A stretch of DNA of 60,128 nucleotides from Lachnospiraceae bacterium (GCA_029062895.1 JAIDPF010000026.1:1-60128), one strand, 5' to 3'. Positions 1 through 8,859 are shown, counted from the stretch's first letter. The notes: generated by a model from the letters alone, not told the origin. A program made the numbers and translations.

Positions 1-6
1 ATTATG

Positions 7-39
7 TCGTCGGCAGCGTCAGATTTGTATAAGATACAG
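7..39 (+). other. Nextera transposase adapter remnant (library artefact)
   Basis: These 33 bases match the Illumina Nextera read-1 transposase adapter (known sequence) at 31 positions, with mismatches at 25 and 35 (T instead of G in both). The match is end to end and lies 6 bases from the edge of the window, so it is very likely untrimmed library sequence on a contig end. Bases 1-39 should not be treated as genome. Confidence 0.9.
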
Positions 40-61
40 ATTGATATCTTATTTTTCAATC

Positions 62-114
62 AGCAATTTGAGTCAGAGCCTCAAATTGCTTTGATCGCAG
101 TAAAGCTGCTCTGA
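62..114 (+). promoter_or_regulatory. Pseudoknot-like leader upstream of the PFL gene
   Basis: Bases 62-72 (AGCAATTTGAG) pair perfectly with 80-90, an 11-bp stem closing a 7-base loop, TCAGAGC (73-79). That whole loop is the exact complement of GCTCTGA at 108-114, just before the ribosome binding site GGAGG at 118-122. A hairpin whose loop pairs with a site next to the Shine-Dalgarno is the geometry of an H-type pseudoknot or a translational switch. The pairing is seen; the regulatory role is inferred. No known riboswitch class was recognised. Confidence 0.5.
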
Positions 115-132
115 CATGGAGGTTAGTGTGAA

Positions 133-1497
133 ATGATCAATATTTATGAAGTTGCCGAGACAAATCAGATGATTGAGAAGGAAAATCTTGATGTGCGGAC
201 GATCACATTGGGGATCAGCCTTCTGGACTGCATTGATGCGGATCTTACAAAATTAAAAAACAACATTTATCATAAGATCACCGATACGGCCAAAGATCTT
301 GTGAAGACTGGGAAAGAGATCGAGAAAAAATACGCGATCCCTATCGTGAATAAGAGGATATCAGTAACGCCGATTGCAATTGTGGCAGGCACTGCCTGTA
401 AGACGGAAGAGGATTTTGCGTCCATAGCTGAGCTGCTGGATCTGGCGGCAAAGGAAGTAGGTGTCAACTTTATCGGCGGATATTCGGCACTGGTGTCAAA
501 AGGGATGACAAAGGCGGATGAGCTTTTGATCCGTTCGATTCCGCTGGCATTGTCTAAGACGGACAGAGTGTGCAGCTCGGTAAATCTGGGCTCTACCAGA
601 ACAGGAATCAATATGGATGCCGTCAGACTGATGGGGGAGATCATCAAAAAGACAGCCGAATGTACAAAGGAGAAAGATTCCTTGGGATGCGCGAAACTGG
701 TGGTATTCTGCAATGCTCCGGATGATAATCCGTTTATGGCTGGCGCGTTTCATGGAGTGACGGAAGCGGATGCGATCATCAATGTAGGAGTCAGTGGTCC
801 AGGCGTAGTAAAGACTGCTTTGGAAAAAGTGCGGGGCGAAAGTTTTGAAGTCCTGTGTGAGACGATCAAGAAGACAGCGTTTAAAGTGACCAGAGTAGGA
901 CAGCTGGTTGCGAAGGAGGCATCTGAAAAACTTGGGATCCCTTTCGGAATTGTTGATCTCTCATTGGCTCCGACACCTGCAGTGGGCGATAGCGTTGCGG
1001 ATATTCTTTGCGAGATCGGTTTGGAATATGCGGGGGCACCGGGGACGACGGCAGCTCTGGCATTGTTAAATGATCAGGTCAAAAAAGGCGGTGTGATGGC
1101 ATCATCGTATGTAGGAGGGTTAAGCGGCGCGTTTATCCCGGTCAGTGAAGATCAAGGAATGATTGACGCAGTAAAAGCAGGGGCTTTGACTCTGGAAAAA
1201 TTGGAAGCCATGACATGTGTCTGCTCCGTAGGGCTGGATATGATTGCGATACCGGGAGATACCAAAGCATCAACGATTTCAGGTATTATTGCGGATGAGA
1301 TGGCGATCGGTATGGTAAATCAAAAGACCACGGCGGTACGATTGATCCCGGTGATCGGAAAAGGTGTGGGAGAAACAGTGGAATTTGGTGGTTTGCTTGG
1401 ATATGCTCCAATCATGCCGGTCAACCCACATTCCTGCGATGCGTTTATCCAAAGAAAAGGACGTATTCCGGCTCCGATCCATAGTTTTAAAAATTAA
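133..1497 (+). CDS. PFL family protein (UPF0210/DUF711)
   Basis: The protein has 454 residues, the usual length of the UPF0210/DUF711 family, whose members are structurally related to the glycyl-radical enzyme fold but lack a settled function. The N-terminal block ([13 protein letters not shown]), the central [16 protein letters not shown] segment and the C-terminal [20 protein letters not shown] segment are typical of the family. The start ATG at 133 follows GGAGG with about 10 bases of spacing. In relatives a small ACT-domain protein (UPF0237) usually precedes this gene; any such partner here would lie to the left, beyond the contig end. The gene converges with tmcAL, leaving only 9 bases between stop codons. 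Family assignment is firm, function unknown. Confidence 0.9.
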   Translation: MINIYEVAETNQMIEKENLDVRTITLGISLLDCIDADLTKLKNNIYHKITDTAKDLVKTGKEIEKKYAIPIVNKRISVTPIAIVAGTACKTEEDFASIAELLDLAAKEVGVNFIGGYSALVSKGMTKADELLIRSIPLALSKTDRVCSSVNLGSTRTGINMDAVRLMGEIIKKTAECTKEKDSLGCAKLVVFCNAPDDNPFMAGAFHGVTEADAIINVGVSGPGVVKTALEKVRGESFEVLCETIKKTAFKVTRVGQLVAKEASEKLGIPFGIVDLSLAPTPAVGDSVADILCEIGLEYAGAPGTTAALALLNDQVKKGGVMASSYVGGLSGAFIPVSEDQGMIDAVKAGALTLEKLEAMTCVCSVGLDMIAIPGDTKASTISGIIADEMAIGMVNQKTTAVRLIPVIGKGVGETVEFGGLLGYAPIMPVNPHSCDAFIQRKGRIPAPIHSFKN

Positions 1498-1506
1498 AAT
1501 ATGCGA

Positions 1507-2751
1507 TTATAAGCGCTTCGCGATTATGACGGGCTGCCGATATTCTCCGATAAATTCGGCGGTCTCTTTGTTGATAAGGGAAAGCTGCTGGTACAGATTG
1601 GAGGCTGCAATATCTTTTTCCAATAGAGAAAGCTGATCTTTCTGCAATTTATTTTTGGCGTCAGCAAGTTTGGTAATGATGGGGCATTTAGAAGAAGTCT
1701 TGATCATATTCATTAATGGAGAAGCTTCTTTGTAGAACCCAAGCAGACGCAGATAAGCGCAATATTCATATTTTTTTATGATTTCTACATCGCTATTTTT
1801 GATGGAAAGAAGGATATGGAGCAATGCGCGGCTGATATGCGTCATGGCAATGTCTTTCGTTTTAAGACTGTTTCTGAATTCCAAAAGATCGGCAGATCTT
1901 TTTTGAAAAAGGGCGTTTTGGATTTTGTCTGCCAGACCGCCATAAATATCAAAGTAATCGGTCAGATCTTCTGAGGGATGCATCATAAAATGGTAGAATA
2001 ACAGATCGGAGACGGAACGAAATTCCAGATAGCGGTGGCTGTTATAATACTCACTGATGATCGGCAAGGTACAATCCGGCACAAAGCGGGATAACCTATG
2101 CAGCAGCTCTGCCTTATTTTCTCCCTGCGATGATTTGGAATGGATAGTAGCAGGCAAAGATGCGTCGGAAAGGGAGTGGAGCAGCGGTCTCAATGCCGTT
2201 GCGCTGCAATAAGTGCCTTCCTGTGCCGCCGTATCATGATAACCTGCTCCCTCCCGTTGGACTGTAATTGGTTTCATTGGTGAATGAAAATAGTTCAGTG
2301 CCCGAAGGTACTCTACTGCAAGGATATTGTTGGGGAGTTCTGTGTCAAGGGATTCGTTGGAGAAAGACTGCCGTATATTGGAATGTTTTGAGCGAAAATC
2401 TTTCTCGGCCAGTTCCTGCAATTTTTGTAGATTGCCGGATTCGCTGCCGAAGCATAGATAATCAACAATGCCGAGTGCATCCAATGCTGCAACAGCGCCT
2501 CTTGCAAAATATTCGGCGCTTCCTGTTGCGACGGTGACCGGAAGTTCAAAGACGGCATCAGCACCGGCTAAGATGGCGGCTTTTGCTCGGCAGTATTTAT
2601 CCATGCATGCCGGTTCGCCCCGTTGCACATAATCTCCGCTCATGACGACGATAAGATAGTCGGCACGCGTAAGGAGCCTCGCCTGTTCTAACAGATAGGC
2701 GTGGCCATTGTGAAACGGATTAAATTCCGCTATGATGCCGCATACGATCAT
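1507..2751 (-). CDS. tmcAL: tRNA(Met) cytidine acetate ligase TmcAL
   Basis: TmcAL (formerly YlbM) uses ATP and acetate to make N4-acetylcytidine at the wobble base of elongator tRNA-Met. The 414-residue product opens with MIVCGIIAEFNPFHNGHAYL, containing the nucleotidyltransferase HxGH-type motif (HNGH), followed by the family segment MSGDYVQRGEPACMDKYCRA. An in-frame ATG 42 bases upstream is possible, but the start at 2751 has a GAGGAA ribosome binding site 6-7 bases away and matches the family N-terminus. It is divergent from pta. In related genomes tmcAL sits next to pta-ackA, and an acetate-using enzyme beside acetate metabolism is an attractive link, though this is inference. Confidence 0.9.
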   Translation of the reverse strand: MIVCGIIAEFNPFHNGHAYLLEQARLLTRADYLIVVMSGDYVQRGEPACMDKYCRAKAAILAGADAVFELPVTVATGSAEYFARGAVAALDALGIVDYLCFGSESGNLQKLQELAEKDFRSKHSNIRQSFSNESLDTELPNNILAVEYLRALNYFHSPMKPITVQREGAGYHDTAAQEGTYCSATALRPLLHSLSDASLPATIHSKSSQGENKAELLHRLSRFVPDCTLPIISEYYNSHRYLEFRSVSDLLFYHFMMHPSEDLTDYFDIYGGLADKIQNALFQKRSADLLEFRNSLKTKDIAMTHISRALLHILLSIKNSDVEIIKKYEYCAYLRLLGFYKEASPLMNMIKTSSKCPIITKLADAKNKLQKDQLSLLEKDIAASNLYQQLSLINKETAEFIGEYRQPVIIAKRL

Positions 2752-2818
2752 CTGGGATTCCTCGCTTATTAATAATATCATTAAATGTAACATAGGCAGA
2801 AAAAAAGTACAAGTATTA

Positions 2819-2847
2819 TTGAATGGAAGAAGATTATGCTATATAAT
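2819..2847 (+). promoter_or_regulatory. Sigma-A-type promoter upstream of pta
   Basis: TTGAAT (2819-2824), a 17-base spacer and a perfect TATAAT (2842-2847). It lies about 105 bases upstream of the pta start in the tmcAL/pta divergent region. Confidence 0.7.
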
Positions 2848-2953
2848 AGCAGTAACATATGCTTTAAATATAGAATATCTGTCTGCAGAATTCCGCCAGG
2901 AGGCCGGAAAGATGCAGATGTTTATGGATGTGGGGTAGGAAAGGAGAGAGGGT

Positions 2954-3961
2954 ATGTCATATATTGATATCATTAAAGATAAGGCGAGGGCGGATAAGAA
3001 AACCATTGTTCTGCCAGAAACGACAGATAAGAGGACGCTGATTGCGGCGGCGCATGTGATTGAGGAGAATATTGCCAATATCATCATGGTAGGAAAAGAA
3101 GAAAAGATTTTAGACGGTGCCGGATGGTTGGAGATCGATCTGAGTAAGGTGAAGGTGATTGATCCGGAGAAGACGGAGCGGTTGGACGATTACATAGAGC
3201 TTTTGTATGAAACCAGAAAAGAAAAAGGAATGACACCGGAAAAGGCGAGAGAGATCCTGCTATCGGATTATCTGACATTTGGGGTTGTCATGGTAAAGGC
3301 GGGAGATGCGGATGGCATGGTAGCTGGCTGCTGTCATGCGACAGCAGATGTTCTGAGACCTTCCCTGCAGATCCTTAGGACGGCGCCCGGCACAAAGCTG
3401 GTATCCGGATTTTTCATTATTGACGTTCCGAATTGTCAATATGGTGAAAATGGAACCTTCCTGTTTTCTGACTGTGGATTGAATCAGGATCCGACAGCGG
3501 AGGAGCTGGCAGCGATTGCTGATTCATCGGCAAAGAGTTTTCACAATCTTGTGGGTGCCAATCCTGTGATTGCGTTATTATCACATTCGACGAAGGGGAG
3601 CGCAAAACATCCTCTGGTAGATAAGGTAATTGAGGCAACAAGAATCGCGCACGAGCAGTATCCGGAATTGGTTCTGGACGGCGAACTGCAGACAGACGCG
3701 GCGATCGTGCCGAAGGTTGCCAAGACAAAAGCGCCGGACAGTGATATCGCCGGCAAGGCCAATGTTCTGGTGTTCCCCAATCTGGACTGTGGCAATATTG
3801 CATATAAATTAGTAGAACGGCTGGCCAATGCAGATGCCTACGGTCCGATGTTGCAGGGAATTGCAAGACCGGTCAATGATCTTTCCAGAGGCTGCAGCTG
3901 GGAAGACATTGTGGGTGTTGTGGCGCTGACGGCGGTGCAGGCGCAGCATATAGAATCTTGA
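2954..3961 (+). CDS. pta: Phosphate acetyltransferase
   Basis: Pta interconverts acetyl-CoA and acetyl phosphate, the first step of acetate formation in fermenters. The product has 335 residues, the size of the short single-domain clostridial enzyme without the N-terminal DRTGG extension. It starts MSYIDIIKDKARADKKTIVL and has the family segments GDADGMVAGCCHATADVLRP and FPNLDCGNIAYKLVERLANA. A GGAGAG ribosome binding site precedes ATG 2954. Normally ackA follows directly; here the next gene is a metallopeptidase and no acetate kinase occurs anywhere in the window, so the ATP-yielding half of the pathway must be encoded elsewhere. Confidence 0.95.
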   Translation: MSYIDIIKDKARADKKTIVLPETTDKRTLIAAAHVIEENIANIIMVGKEEKILDGAGWLEIDLSKVKVIDPEKTERLDDYIELLYETRKEKGMTPEKAREILLSDYLTFGVVMVKAGDADGMVAGCCHATADVLRPSLQILRTAPGTKLVSGFFIIDVPNCQYGENGTFLFSDCGLNQDPTAEELAAIADSSAKSFHNLVGANPVIALLSHSTKGSAKHPLVDKVIEATRIAHEQYPELVLDGELQTDAAIVPKVAKTKAPDSDIAGKANVLVFPNLDCGNIAYKLVERLANADAYGPMLQGIARPVNDLSRGCSWEDIVGVVALTAVQAQHIES

Positions 3962-4059
3962 TATACGGTTTGATTAGTGCTTTTAGTATGGGATATATTA
4001 TAATATGAAATATGCATGTATGGGATTGTCCATCAGCAGGAAAGGAACGGAAACAGGTT

Positions 4060-6384
4060 ATGAATTTGAAAAACAAAGGAAGCTATTACGGAATCATCGG
4101 CATGCTTGTATTATCAGGCGCGCTGCTGTTGTATTCTGTAGGCGTCCGCGCGGCCAACGGGGGAAAACTGACCGATGAGGTAGATCATACGGAAGATTCT
4201 TTTGGAGACCTCGCTTATTTTGATGATGTGACGGAGGAAGAATTTGATGACCTTACGGCCAGAATTGAAGCGGCGATCACAGATATAAATAATGCGGATC
4301 AGGTAGATGTGCTGATTGACGAGATGGAGGATATGGCGCGCAGAACGATGGCCAATGACGTCATTGCCAATGTTTATGCTACGCTGGATGCAGAGAATCA
4401 GGAGTATAATGATCTGGTAACGTATTATGAAGAGCTTGCAATAGATCTCAATGATAAGATCCAGCAGAACTATAGGCTGATTGCGGAGTCAGAATGTTCC
4501 GAGGTGCTCCATGCAAGAGTGGAGGATGAAGAAGAATGGCAGGAGATTCTGGAATATGAACCTATGACGGAGGAGCAGAAGGAACTGGAGAATCGTGAGA
4601 CGGAGCTTTCTCTGAAATATGACGAACTTTATATTGCTGATTATACGGTTAATATCAATGGTATTGATTATGATTTGGATACCATTTCGGAAGGTTATGA
4701 AGCAGGAGAGATAACGGTAGAGGAATATTTTAGTGGATATGCGGATCTCTTAGAACAGCGGAATCAGGCGCTGGGCGATCTGTTCTTGGAACTTGTTGAC
4801 GTACGGACGCAGCTTGCCCAGAGTTATGGATATGATAATTATGCGGACTATGCATATGAGGAAATATACGACAGGGATTATACACCGGAAGACCTGGAAG
4901 AGTACAGACGGCAGGTCATTGAATACATGGTGCCTCTGGAGCATGATCTGTATGATCTGCTGATGGGAAACACATCATATGATGCCATATGGGACGCGGA
5001 GATGTCGGAGCAGGAATGTCTTGATAATCTTGAACGGTATCTTCCTGAGATTTCGGATGACATGTTGATATCCTACAGGTATATGGTGGATCATGGTATG
5101 TGCGATCTTTCAATTGATGAGCGGAAGGCACCGGGTGGATATACAACGCAGATCTATGTGTATAACGCTCCGTTTATGTTCAATTGCGCAGACGGAACGA
5201 TCAGCGATATGGGAACACTGGTCCATGAATTTGGACATTATAATCAGATGTACTTTGCATCAGAAGATGAATGGATGTACAGCTATAATAATCTTGACGT
5301 TGCGGAAATCCATTCTCAGGGACTGGAATTGCTTTTCTTGGATTACAGCGAAGATATTTATGGGGAGAACGCTTATGCAGTCGATCTGTATACACTGATG
5401 AATATGGCATATGCCTGCGTGGAAGGTGTGAAGGAAGATGCTTTCCAGTACGAGGTTTACAGTAATCCGGAGGGATTAACAATTGAAAAGCTGAATGAGA
5501 TTTACTATAACTGTTGTGAGGAATATGGAGCGCTGGATTTTCAAAATAGTTATTATCTTGGAATGTATGGTTTTATGGATTCTGATGAAATTACGGAATG
5601 GGTGGAGATTCCGCATACTTTCCAGTCGCCTTTGTATTATGTCAGTTATTCGGTTTCCATGGCTGCGGTGGAGGAACTGTGGGATGTGATTTTAGATGAC
5701 AGGGAAGAAGGCATTAATGTATATCTCGATCTGGTAGAGAAAGGGTTGGTGGATTCTTATACAGATGTTTTGGCAGATACAGGACTGAATAATCCTATCG
5801 AAAATCCAAGATTTGAAGTATATGCTAATAATGTTCGTTATTATCTGGGACTGCAGGAGAGCAGGGATCCGGCTGAAGAGGCAGATAGCGGAGAGGTCGT
5901 ACAGGAACCGGAGGAAGATGATCAGCCGGATTCGACAGTAAATGATAAGGAAGAAGATGACCGTGATTCCGGAAGAGACCGCGAGGATGATGACGACAGG
6001 GATCGTGATGGGAAAGAAGACAACAACAAAGCTTTGATCATTGTTTTGGTAGTCGGCGGGGTAATGCTGCTGTTAATCATTGTGGTGATCATTGTGCTGG
6101 TATCTTCTGATAAAAAGGCAAAGAAACAGGTTGCGATGCAGAACACCCCGCAGACGCCGGAGATTCCACCGATTCAGAATACGACGCCTCAGATGGGTGG
6201 TATTCCGCCAGTACCGCCAATACCGCCTGTGCCGCCGGTACCATCCGCGCCGGATGTTTTATCGGAACAGACTCCGACAGAATCGCAGGAAACTTCGACC
6301 GAACAGCAGGATGCTCCGACCGAACAGACGCCGGATCATGCAGGAAGCGGAGAGGATCATGCGGGACAGAACACAGAACAGTAA
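4060..6384 (+). CDS. Secreted, membrane-anchored M3-type zinc metallopeptidase
   Basis: The 774-residue product resembles M3 family oligoendopeptidases. It carries HEFGH at residues 389-393, the HExxH zinc site, and E416 followed by IHSQGLE is the likely third ligand. An N-terminal hydrophobic stretch (residues 11-30, ending before ANGGKL) looks like a signal peptide or anchor. Residues about 100-600 form the helical catalytic region. A strongly acidic D/E/R-rich linker follows (about 605-655), then a hydrophobic segment (658-683), a basic stop-transfer (KKAKK) and a tail rich in proline, then in T/E/Q. The predicted topology puts the enzyme outside and the proline-rich tail inside. M3 enzymes are usually cytosolic, so this architecture is unusual. 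The start at 4060 fits the signal peptide; an upstream ATG at 4012 adds an implausible 16 residues. It stands where ackA usually lies. Confidence 0.75.
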   Translation: MNLKNKGSYYGIIGMLVLSGALLLYSVGVRAANGGKLTDEVDHTEDSFGDLAYFDDVTEEEFDDLTARIEAAITDINNADQVDVLIDEMEDMARRTMANDVIANVYATLDAENQEYNDLVTYYEELAIDLNDKIQQNYRLIAESECSEVLHARVEDEEEWQEILEYEPMTEEQKELENRETELSLKYDELYIADYTVNINGIDYDLDTISEGYEAGEITVEEYFSGYADLLEQRNQALGDLFLELVDVRTQLAQSYGYDNYADYAYEEIYDRDYTPEDLEEYRRQVIEYMVPLEHDLYDLLMGNTSYDAIWDAEMSEQECLDNLERYLPEISDDMLISYRYMVDHGMCDLSIDERKAPGGYTTQIYVYNAPFMFNCADGTISDMGTLVHEFGHYNQMYFASEDEWMYSYNNLDVAEIHSQGLELLFLDYSEDIYGENAYAVDLYTLMNMAYACVEGVKEDAFQYEVYSNPEGLTIEKLNEIYYNCCEEYGALDFQNSYYLGMYGFMDSDEITEWVEIPHTFQSPLYYVSYSVSMAAVEELWDVILDDREEGINVYLDLVEKGLVDSYTDVLADTGLNNPIENPRFEVYANNVRYYLGLQESRDPAEEADSGEVVQEPEEDDQPDSTVNDKEEDDRDSGRDREDDDDRDRDGKEDNNKALIIVLVVGGVMLLLIIVVIIVLVSSDKKAKKQVAMQNTPQTPEIPPIQNTTPQMGGIPPVPPIPPVPPVPSAPDVLSEQTPTESQETSTEQQDAPTEQTPDHAGSGEDHAGQNTEQ

Positions 6385-6400
6385 ATATTCTAAAATTTTG

Positions 6401-6429
6401 TTGACAAATGATATGGACATGGTTATAAT
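6401..6429 (+). promoter_or_regulatory. Consensus sigma-A promoter for rpmF
   Basis: TTGACA (6401-6406), 17 bases, TATAAT (6424-6429): a perfect match in both hexamers and spacing. It starts 17 bases after the peptidase stop and about 60 bases before rpmF. A strong separate promoter fits a ribosomal protein gene cut off from the usual upstream DUF177 gene. Confidence 0.9.
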
Positions 6430-6489
6430 ATCATAAGTGTGGTTTAGAAACAGGTTGTAAGAATAAGATACGGCAGGAGGTGTAATGAG

Positions 6490-6669
6490 ATGTCAATTTG
6501 TCCTAAGAATAAATCTTCCAAGGGAAGAAGAGATAAAAGAAGAGCAAACTGGAAGATGAGCTCTCCTACATTAGTAAAATGCAGCAAGTGCGGCGCTTTA
6601 ATGGTTCCTCACAGGGTATGCAAGGCATGCGGTGCATATAATAAGAAAGAAATCATTTCTGTTGATTAA
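6490..6669 (+). CDS. rpmF: 50S ribosomal protein L32
   Basis: L32 is a small zinc-binding protein of the large subunit. The 59-residue product starts MSICPKNKSSKGRRDKRRAN and has two CxxC pairs at C31/C34 and C44/C47, the zinc-ribbon form. AGGAGG at 6475-6480 gives good spacing to ATG 6490. In Firmicutes rpmF is usually co-transcribed with DUF177 upstream and plsX downstream; here it has its own promoter and a terminator follows. Confidence 0.95.
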   Translation: MSICPKNKSSKGRRDKRRANWKMSSPTLVKCSKCGALMVPHRVCKACGAYNKKEIISVD

Positions 6670-6705
6670 TGGATTTTTATAATCCGTGTTATTTTGGAAT
6701 GATAC

Positions 6706-6739
6706 AAAAAGAGCTTTCTCTTAGGGATGGCTCTTTTTT
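6706..6739 (+). terminator. Rho-independent terminator after rpmF
   Basis: AAAAAGAGC (6706-6714) pairs with GCTCTTTTT (6730-6738) around a 15-base loop and runs into a T tract. The A-rich 5' arm could make it active in both directions. Confidence 0.75.
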
Positions 6740-6763
6740 ACTTTATACCGATTGCGAAATTTC

Positions 6764-6792
6764 TTGATTTTTCTTGCTTTTTTTAGTATTAT
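6764..6792 (+). promoter_or_regulatory. Probable promoter for plsX-acpP-rnc-smc-ftsY
   Basis: TTGATT (6764-6769), 17 bases, TATTAT (6787-6792), about 50 bases upstream of plsX and just after the rpmF terminator. Confidence 0.6.
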
Positions 6793-6842
6793 AAAAGATG
6801 AGTTTTTACGCGTATGCAATTAAAAGAACGAGGTAAAGAAAA

Positions 6843-7856
6843 ATGGGTCAGGTTGTAAAAGTTGCATTGGATGCTATGGGTGGTGATAACGCGCCTGTGG
6901 AGATTGTCAAGGGCGCTGTTGATGCATTGGCGGAATCAGAAGATCTGGTAGTTTATCTGGTTGGCAAGGAGAAGATAATCAAGGAAGAACTGGGTAAATA
7001 TCAATATGATGACAGACGTATTCTGATTGTGCCTGCAGATGAGGTCATTGAGACAGCCGAACCGCCGGTTATGGCAATCAGGAAAAAGAAAGAGTCATCG
7101 ATTGTAAAAGCTCTTTATTTGGTGAAAAACGGAACCTGTGATGCTTTTGTCTCAGCAGGAAGCAGCGGTGCGATTTTGGTAGGCGGACAATTGATTGTAG
7201 GAAGGATCAAGGGAATTGACCGTGCTCCATTGGCACCCGTCATTCCCACTGCCAGCGGATGCTCTCTTTTGATTGACTGTGGGGCGAATGTAGATGCAAA
7301 GCCTAATAATCTGGTGCAGTTTGCCAAAATGGGAAGTATCTATTGCGAGCACGTGCTAAATATAGAAAAGCCGAGAGTTGCTATCGTTAATATTGGCGCA
7401 GAAGAGGAAAAAGGTAATCTGCTGGTAAAGGAGACCTTTCCGTTATTAAAGGCGTGCGATGATATCAATTTTATCGGAAGTATCGAGGCAAGAGAGATTC
7501 CCAATGGATATGCGGATGTCATTGTCTGTGAAGCGTTTGTGGGTAATGTTATATTAAAGCTGTATGAAGGTACGGCGAGTGTATTGGTTCAGAAGATCAA
7601 GGAAGGCTTAAAGAGCAATTTCAAAAGTAAAATTGGTGCGGCTCTGGCACTGCCTACCTTGAAAGACACTTTGAAGTCCTTTAGTACGAAGGAACATGGC
7701 GGAGCCCCCTTGCTTGGCTTAAATGGACTGGTGGTCAAGACCCATGGAAGTTCGGAATCGGTTGAGATCAAAAATTCCCTGTTGCAGTGTAGGACATTTA
7801 AAGAACAGGATATCAATGGAAAAATCAGACAACAACTAATGATAGGAAATGATTGA
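6843..7856 (+). CDS. plsX: Phosphate acyltransferase PlsX
   Basis: PlsX converts acyl-ACP to acyl-phosphate, which PlsY (encoded at 40107) uses to acylate glycerol-3-phosphate made by GpsA (40966), so this window holds three linked steps of phospholipid precursor synthesis. The 337-residue product begins with the family signature VKVALDAMGGDNAPVEIVKG and includes SAGSSGAILVGGQLIVGRIK and LIDCGANVDAKPNNLVQFA. The stop codon is followed within three bases by the acpP start. Confidence 0.96.
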   Translation: MGQVVKVALDAMGGDNAPVEIVKGAVDALAESEDLVVYLVGKEKIIKEELGKYQYDDRRILIVPADEVIETAEPPVMAIRKKKESSIVKALYLVKNGTCDAFVSAGSSGAILVGGQLIVGRIKGIDRAPLAPVIPTASGCSLLIDCGANVDAKPNNLVQFAKMGSIYCEHVLNIEKPRVAIVNIGAEEEKGNLLVKETFPLLKACDDINFIGSIEAREIPNGYADVIVCEAFVGNVILKLYEGTASVLVQKIKEGLKSNFKSKIGAALALPTLKDTLKSFSTKEHGGAPLLGLNGLVVKTHGSSESVEIKNSLLQCRTFKEQDINGKIRQQLMIGND

Positions 7857-7858
7857 CG

Positions 7859-8089
7859 ATGGAATATAAAATACTAAAGGAAGCGATTTTAAGAGTGCTT
7901 CAGGTATACGAGACGGAGATTTCCATGGAGAGTACGTTTGAGCTGGATTTGGGAGCAGACTCTATAGATATGATGCAGATCATGCAGTATATCGAAAAGA
8001 AAACGGAGAAAAAATTCCGAGCAGTCGATTTGGATAAGATCGTTACCGTGGCGGATGCTGTCCGTGTGATGCAGGAACAGATGAAGTGA
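7859..8089 (+). CDS. acpP: Acyl carrier protein
   Basis: A 76-residue carrier protein. S35 in LGADSIDMMQ is the expected 4'-phosphopantetheine attachment site, in the conserved DSx4 context at the start of helix 2. A TTG codon at 7853 overlapping the plsX stop is an alternative start, but ATG 7859 gives the normal ACP N-terminus; the ribosome binding site AGGA lies in the end of plsX. Its place between plsX and rnc fits fatty-acid and phospholipid synthesis. This may be one of several carrier proteins in the genome. Confidence 0.9.
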   Translation: MEYKILKEAILRVLQVYETEISMESTFELDLGADSIDMMQIMQYIEKKTEKKFRAVDLDKIVTVADAVRVMQEQMK

Positions 8090-8154
8090 CTGGAGACGCC
8101 TGATAGGCGATCGATGAAGCAAAAACCATAGGACAGTAGAAATAGAGGGTTGGT

Positions 8155-8859
8155 ATGGATGAAGAAAGCAGGATCAAAGAGCTGGAAGAGCGGATCGGAT
8201 ATCACTTTCGAGAAAAAGAACTGGTCAGGGAAGCATTGACGCATAGTTCTTATGCTAACGAAAGGGCGATTAGAAAGATTAATTGTAATGAACGGCTTGA
8301 GTTTTTGGGAGATGCTGTCTTAGAACAGGCAAGCAGCATCTATTTGTTCCGGCATTATCCCAGAGTGCCGGAGGGGCAGTTGTCGAAGATGCGGGCGTCT
8401 CTGGTATGTGAGTCAGCACTGGCGTCTGCGGCAGAGAAGATCGGTCTGGGAGATTTTATTTTTCTTGGAAAAGGGGAGATGGCAAATGGCGGAAGTAAAA
8501 AGCCTTCGGTTGTCTCTGATGCTATGGAGGCGTTGATCGGCGCGTTGTTTTTGGATGGCGGCGATCAGGCGGCCGGTCGTTTTATCAAACAGTATATCCT
8601 GACGAATATAGAAGAGAAAGAGAAAGCGTTTATAGATTACAAATCCGAACTGCAGGAACTGGTGCAGTCAGGAAACTATGGAACGATCCGGTATCAGGTG
8701 ATCGGTGAGCATGGACCGGAACATCAGAAGGAATTTGAAGTGGAACTTGTGCTTGATCAGAAGAAAGTCAGTCTTGGACGTGGCAGAAATAAAAAGGCCG
8801 CGGAGCAGATGGCAGCGTATGAAGCACTAAAAAATCTAAAGGATTTAAAAAATTTATAA
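8155..8859 (+). CDS. rnc: Ribonuclease III
   Basis: RNase III cleaves double-stranded RNA in rRNA and mRNA maturation. The product has 234 residues: a catalytic domain with the signature NERLEFLGDAVL (residues 45-56), a second acidic cluster at SDAMEALIGALFLD, and a C-terminal double-stranded RNA binding domain from about residue 158 (DYKSELQELVQ to the AAEQMAAYEAL end). The tail ends in a short KNLKDLKNL repeat. It lies between acpP and smc, the standard Firmicutes order. Confidence 0.96.
   Translation: MDEESRIKELEERIGYHFREKELVREALTHSSYANERAIRKINCNERLEFLGDAVLEQASSIYLFRHYPRVPEGQLSKMRASLVCESALASAAEKIGLGDFIFLGKGEMANGGSKKPSVVSDAMEALIGALFLDGGDQAAGRFIKQYILTNIEEKEKAFIDYKSELQELVQSGNYGTIRYQVIGEHGPEHQKEFEVELVLDQKKVSLGRGRNKKAAEQMAAYEALKNLKDLKNL

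Noticed and set aside
270-713. Long ORFs on the strand opposite known genes (for example in the PFL, pta, smc and ylqG genes)
   Set aside because: They overlap genes with clear family matches, have no ribosome binding sites and no recognisable product.
4012-4059. Upstream ATG of the peptidase gene
   Set aside because: It would place 16 charged residues before the signal peptide; ATG 4060 gives a normal exported protein.
7853-7858. TTG start of acpP overlapping the plsX stop
   Set aside because: ATG 7859 gives the usual ACP N-terminus; the difference is only two residues and cannot be settled from sequence.
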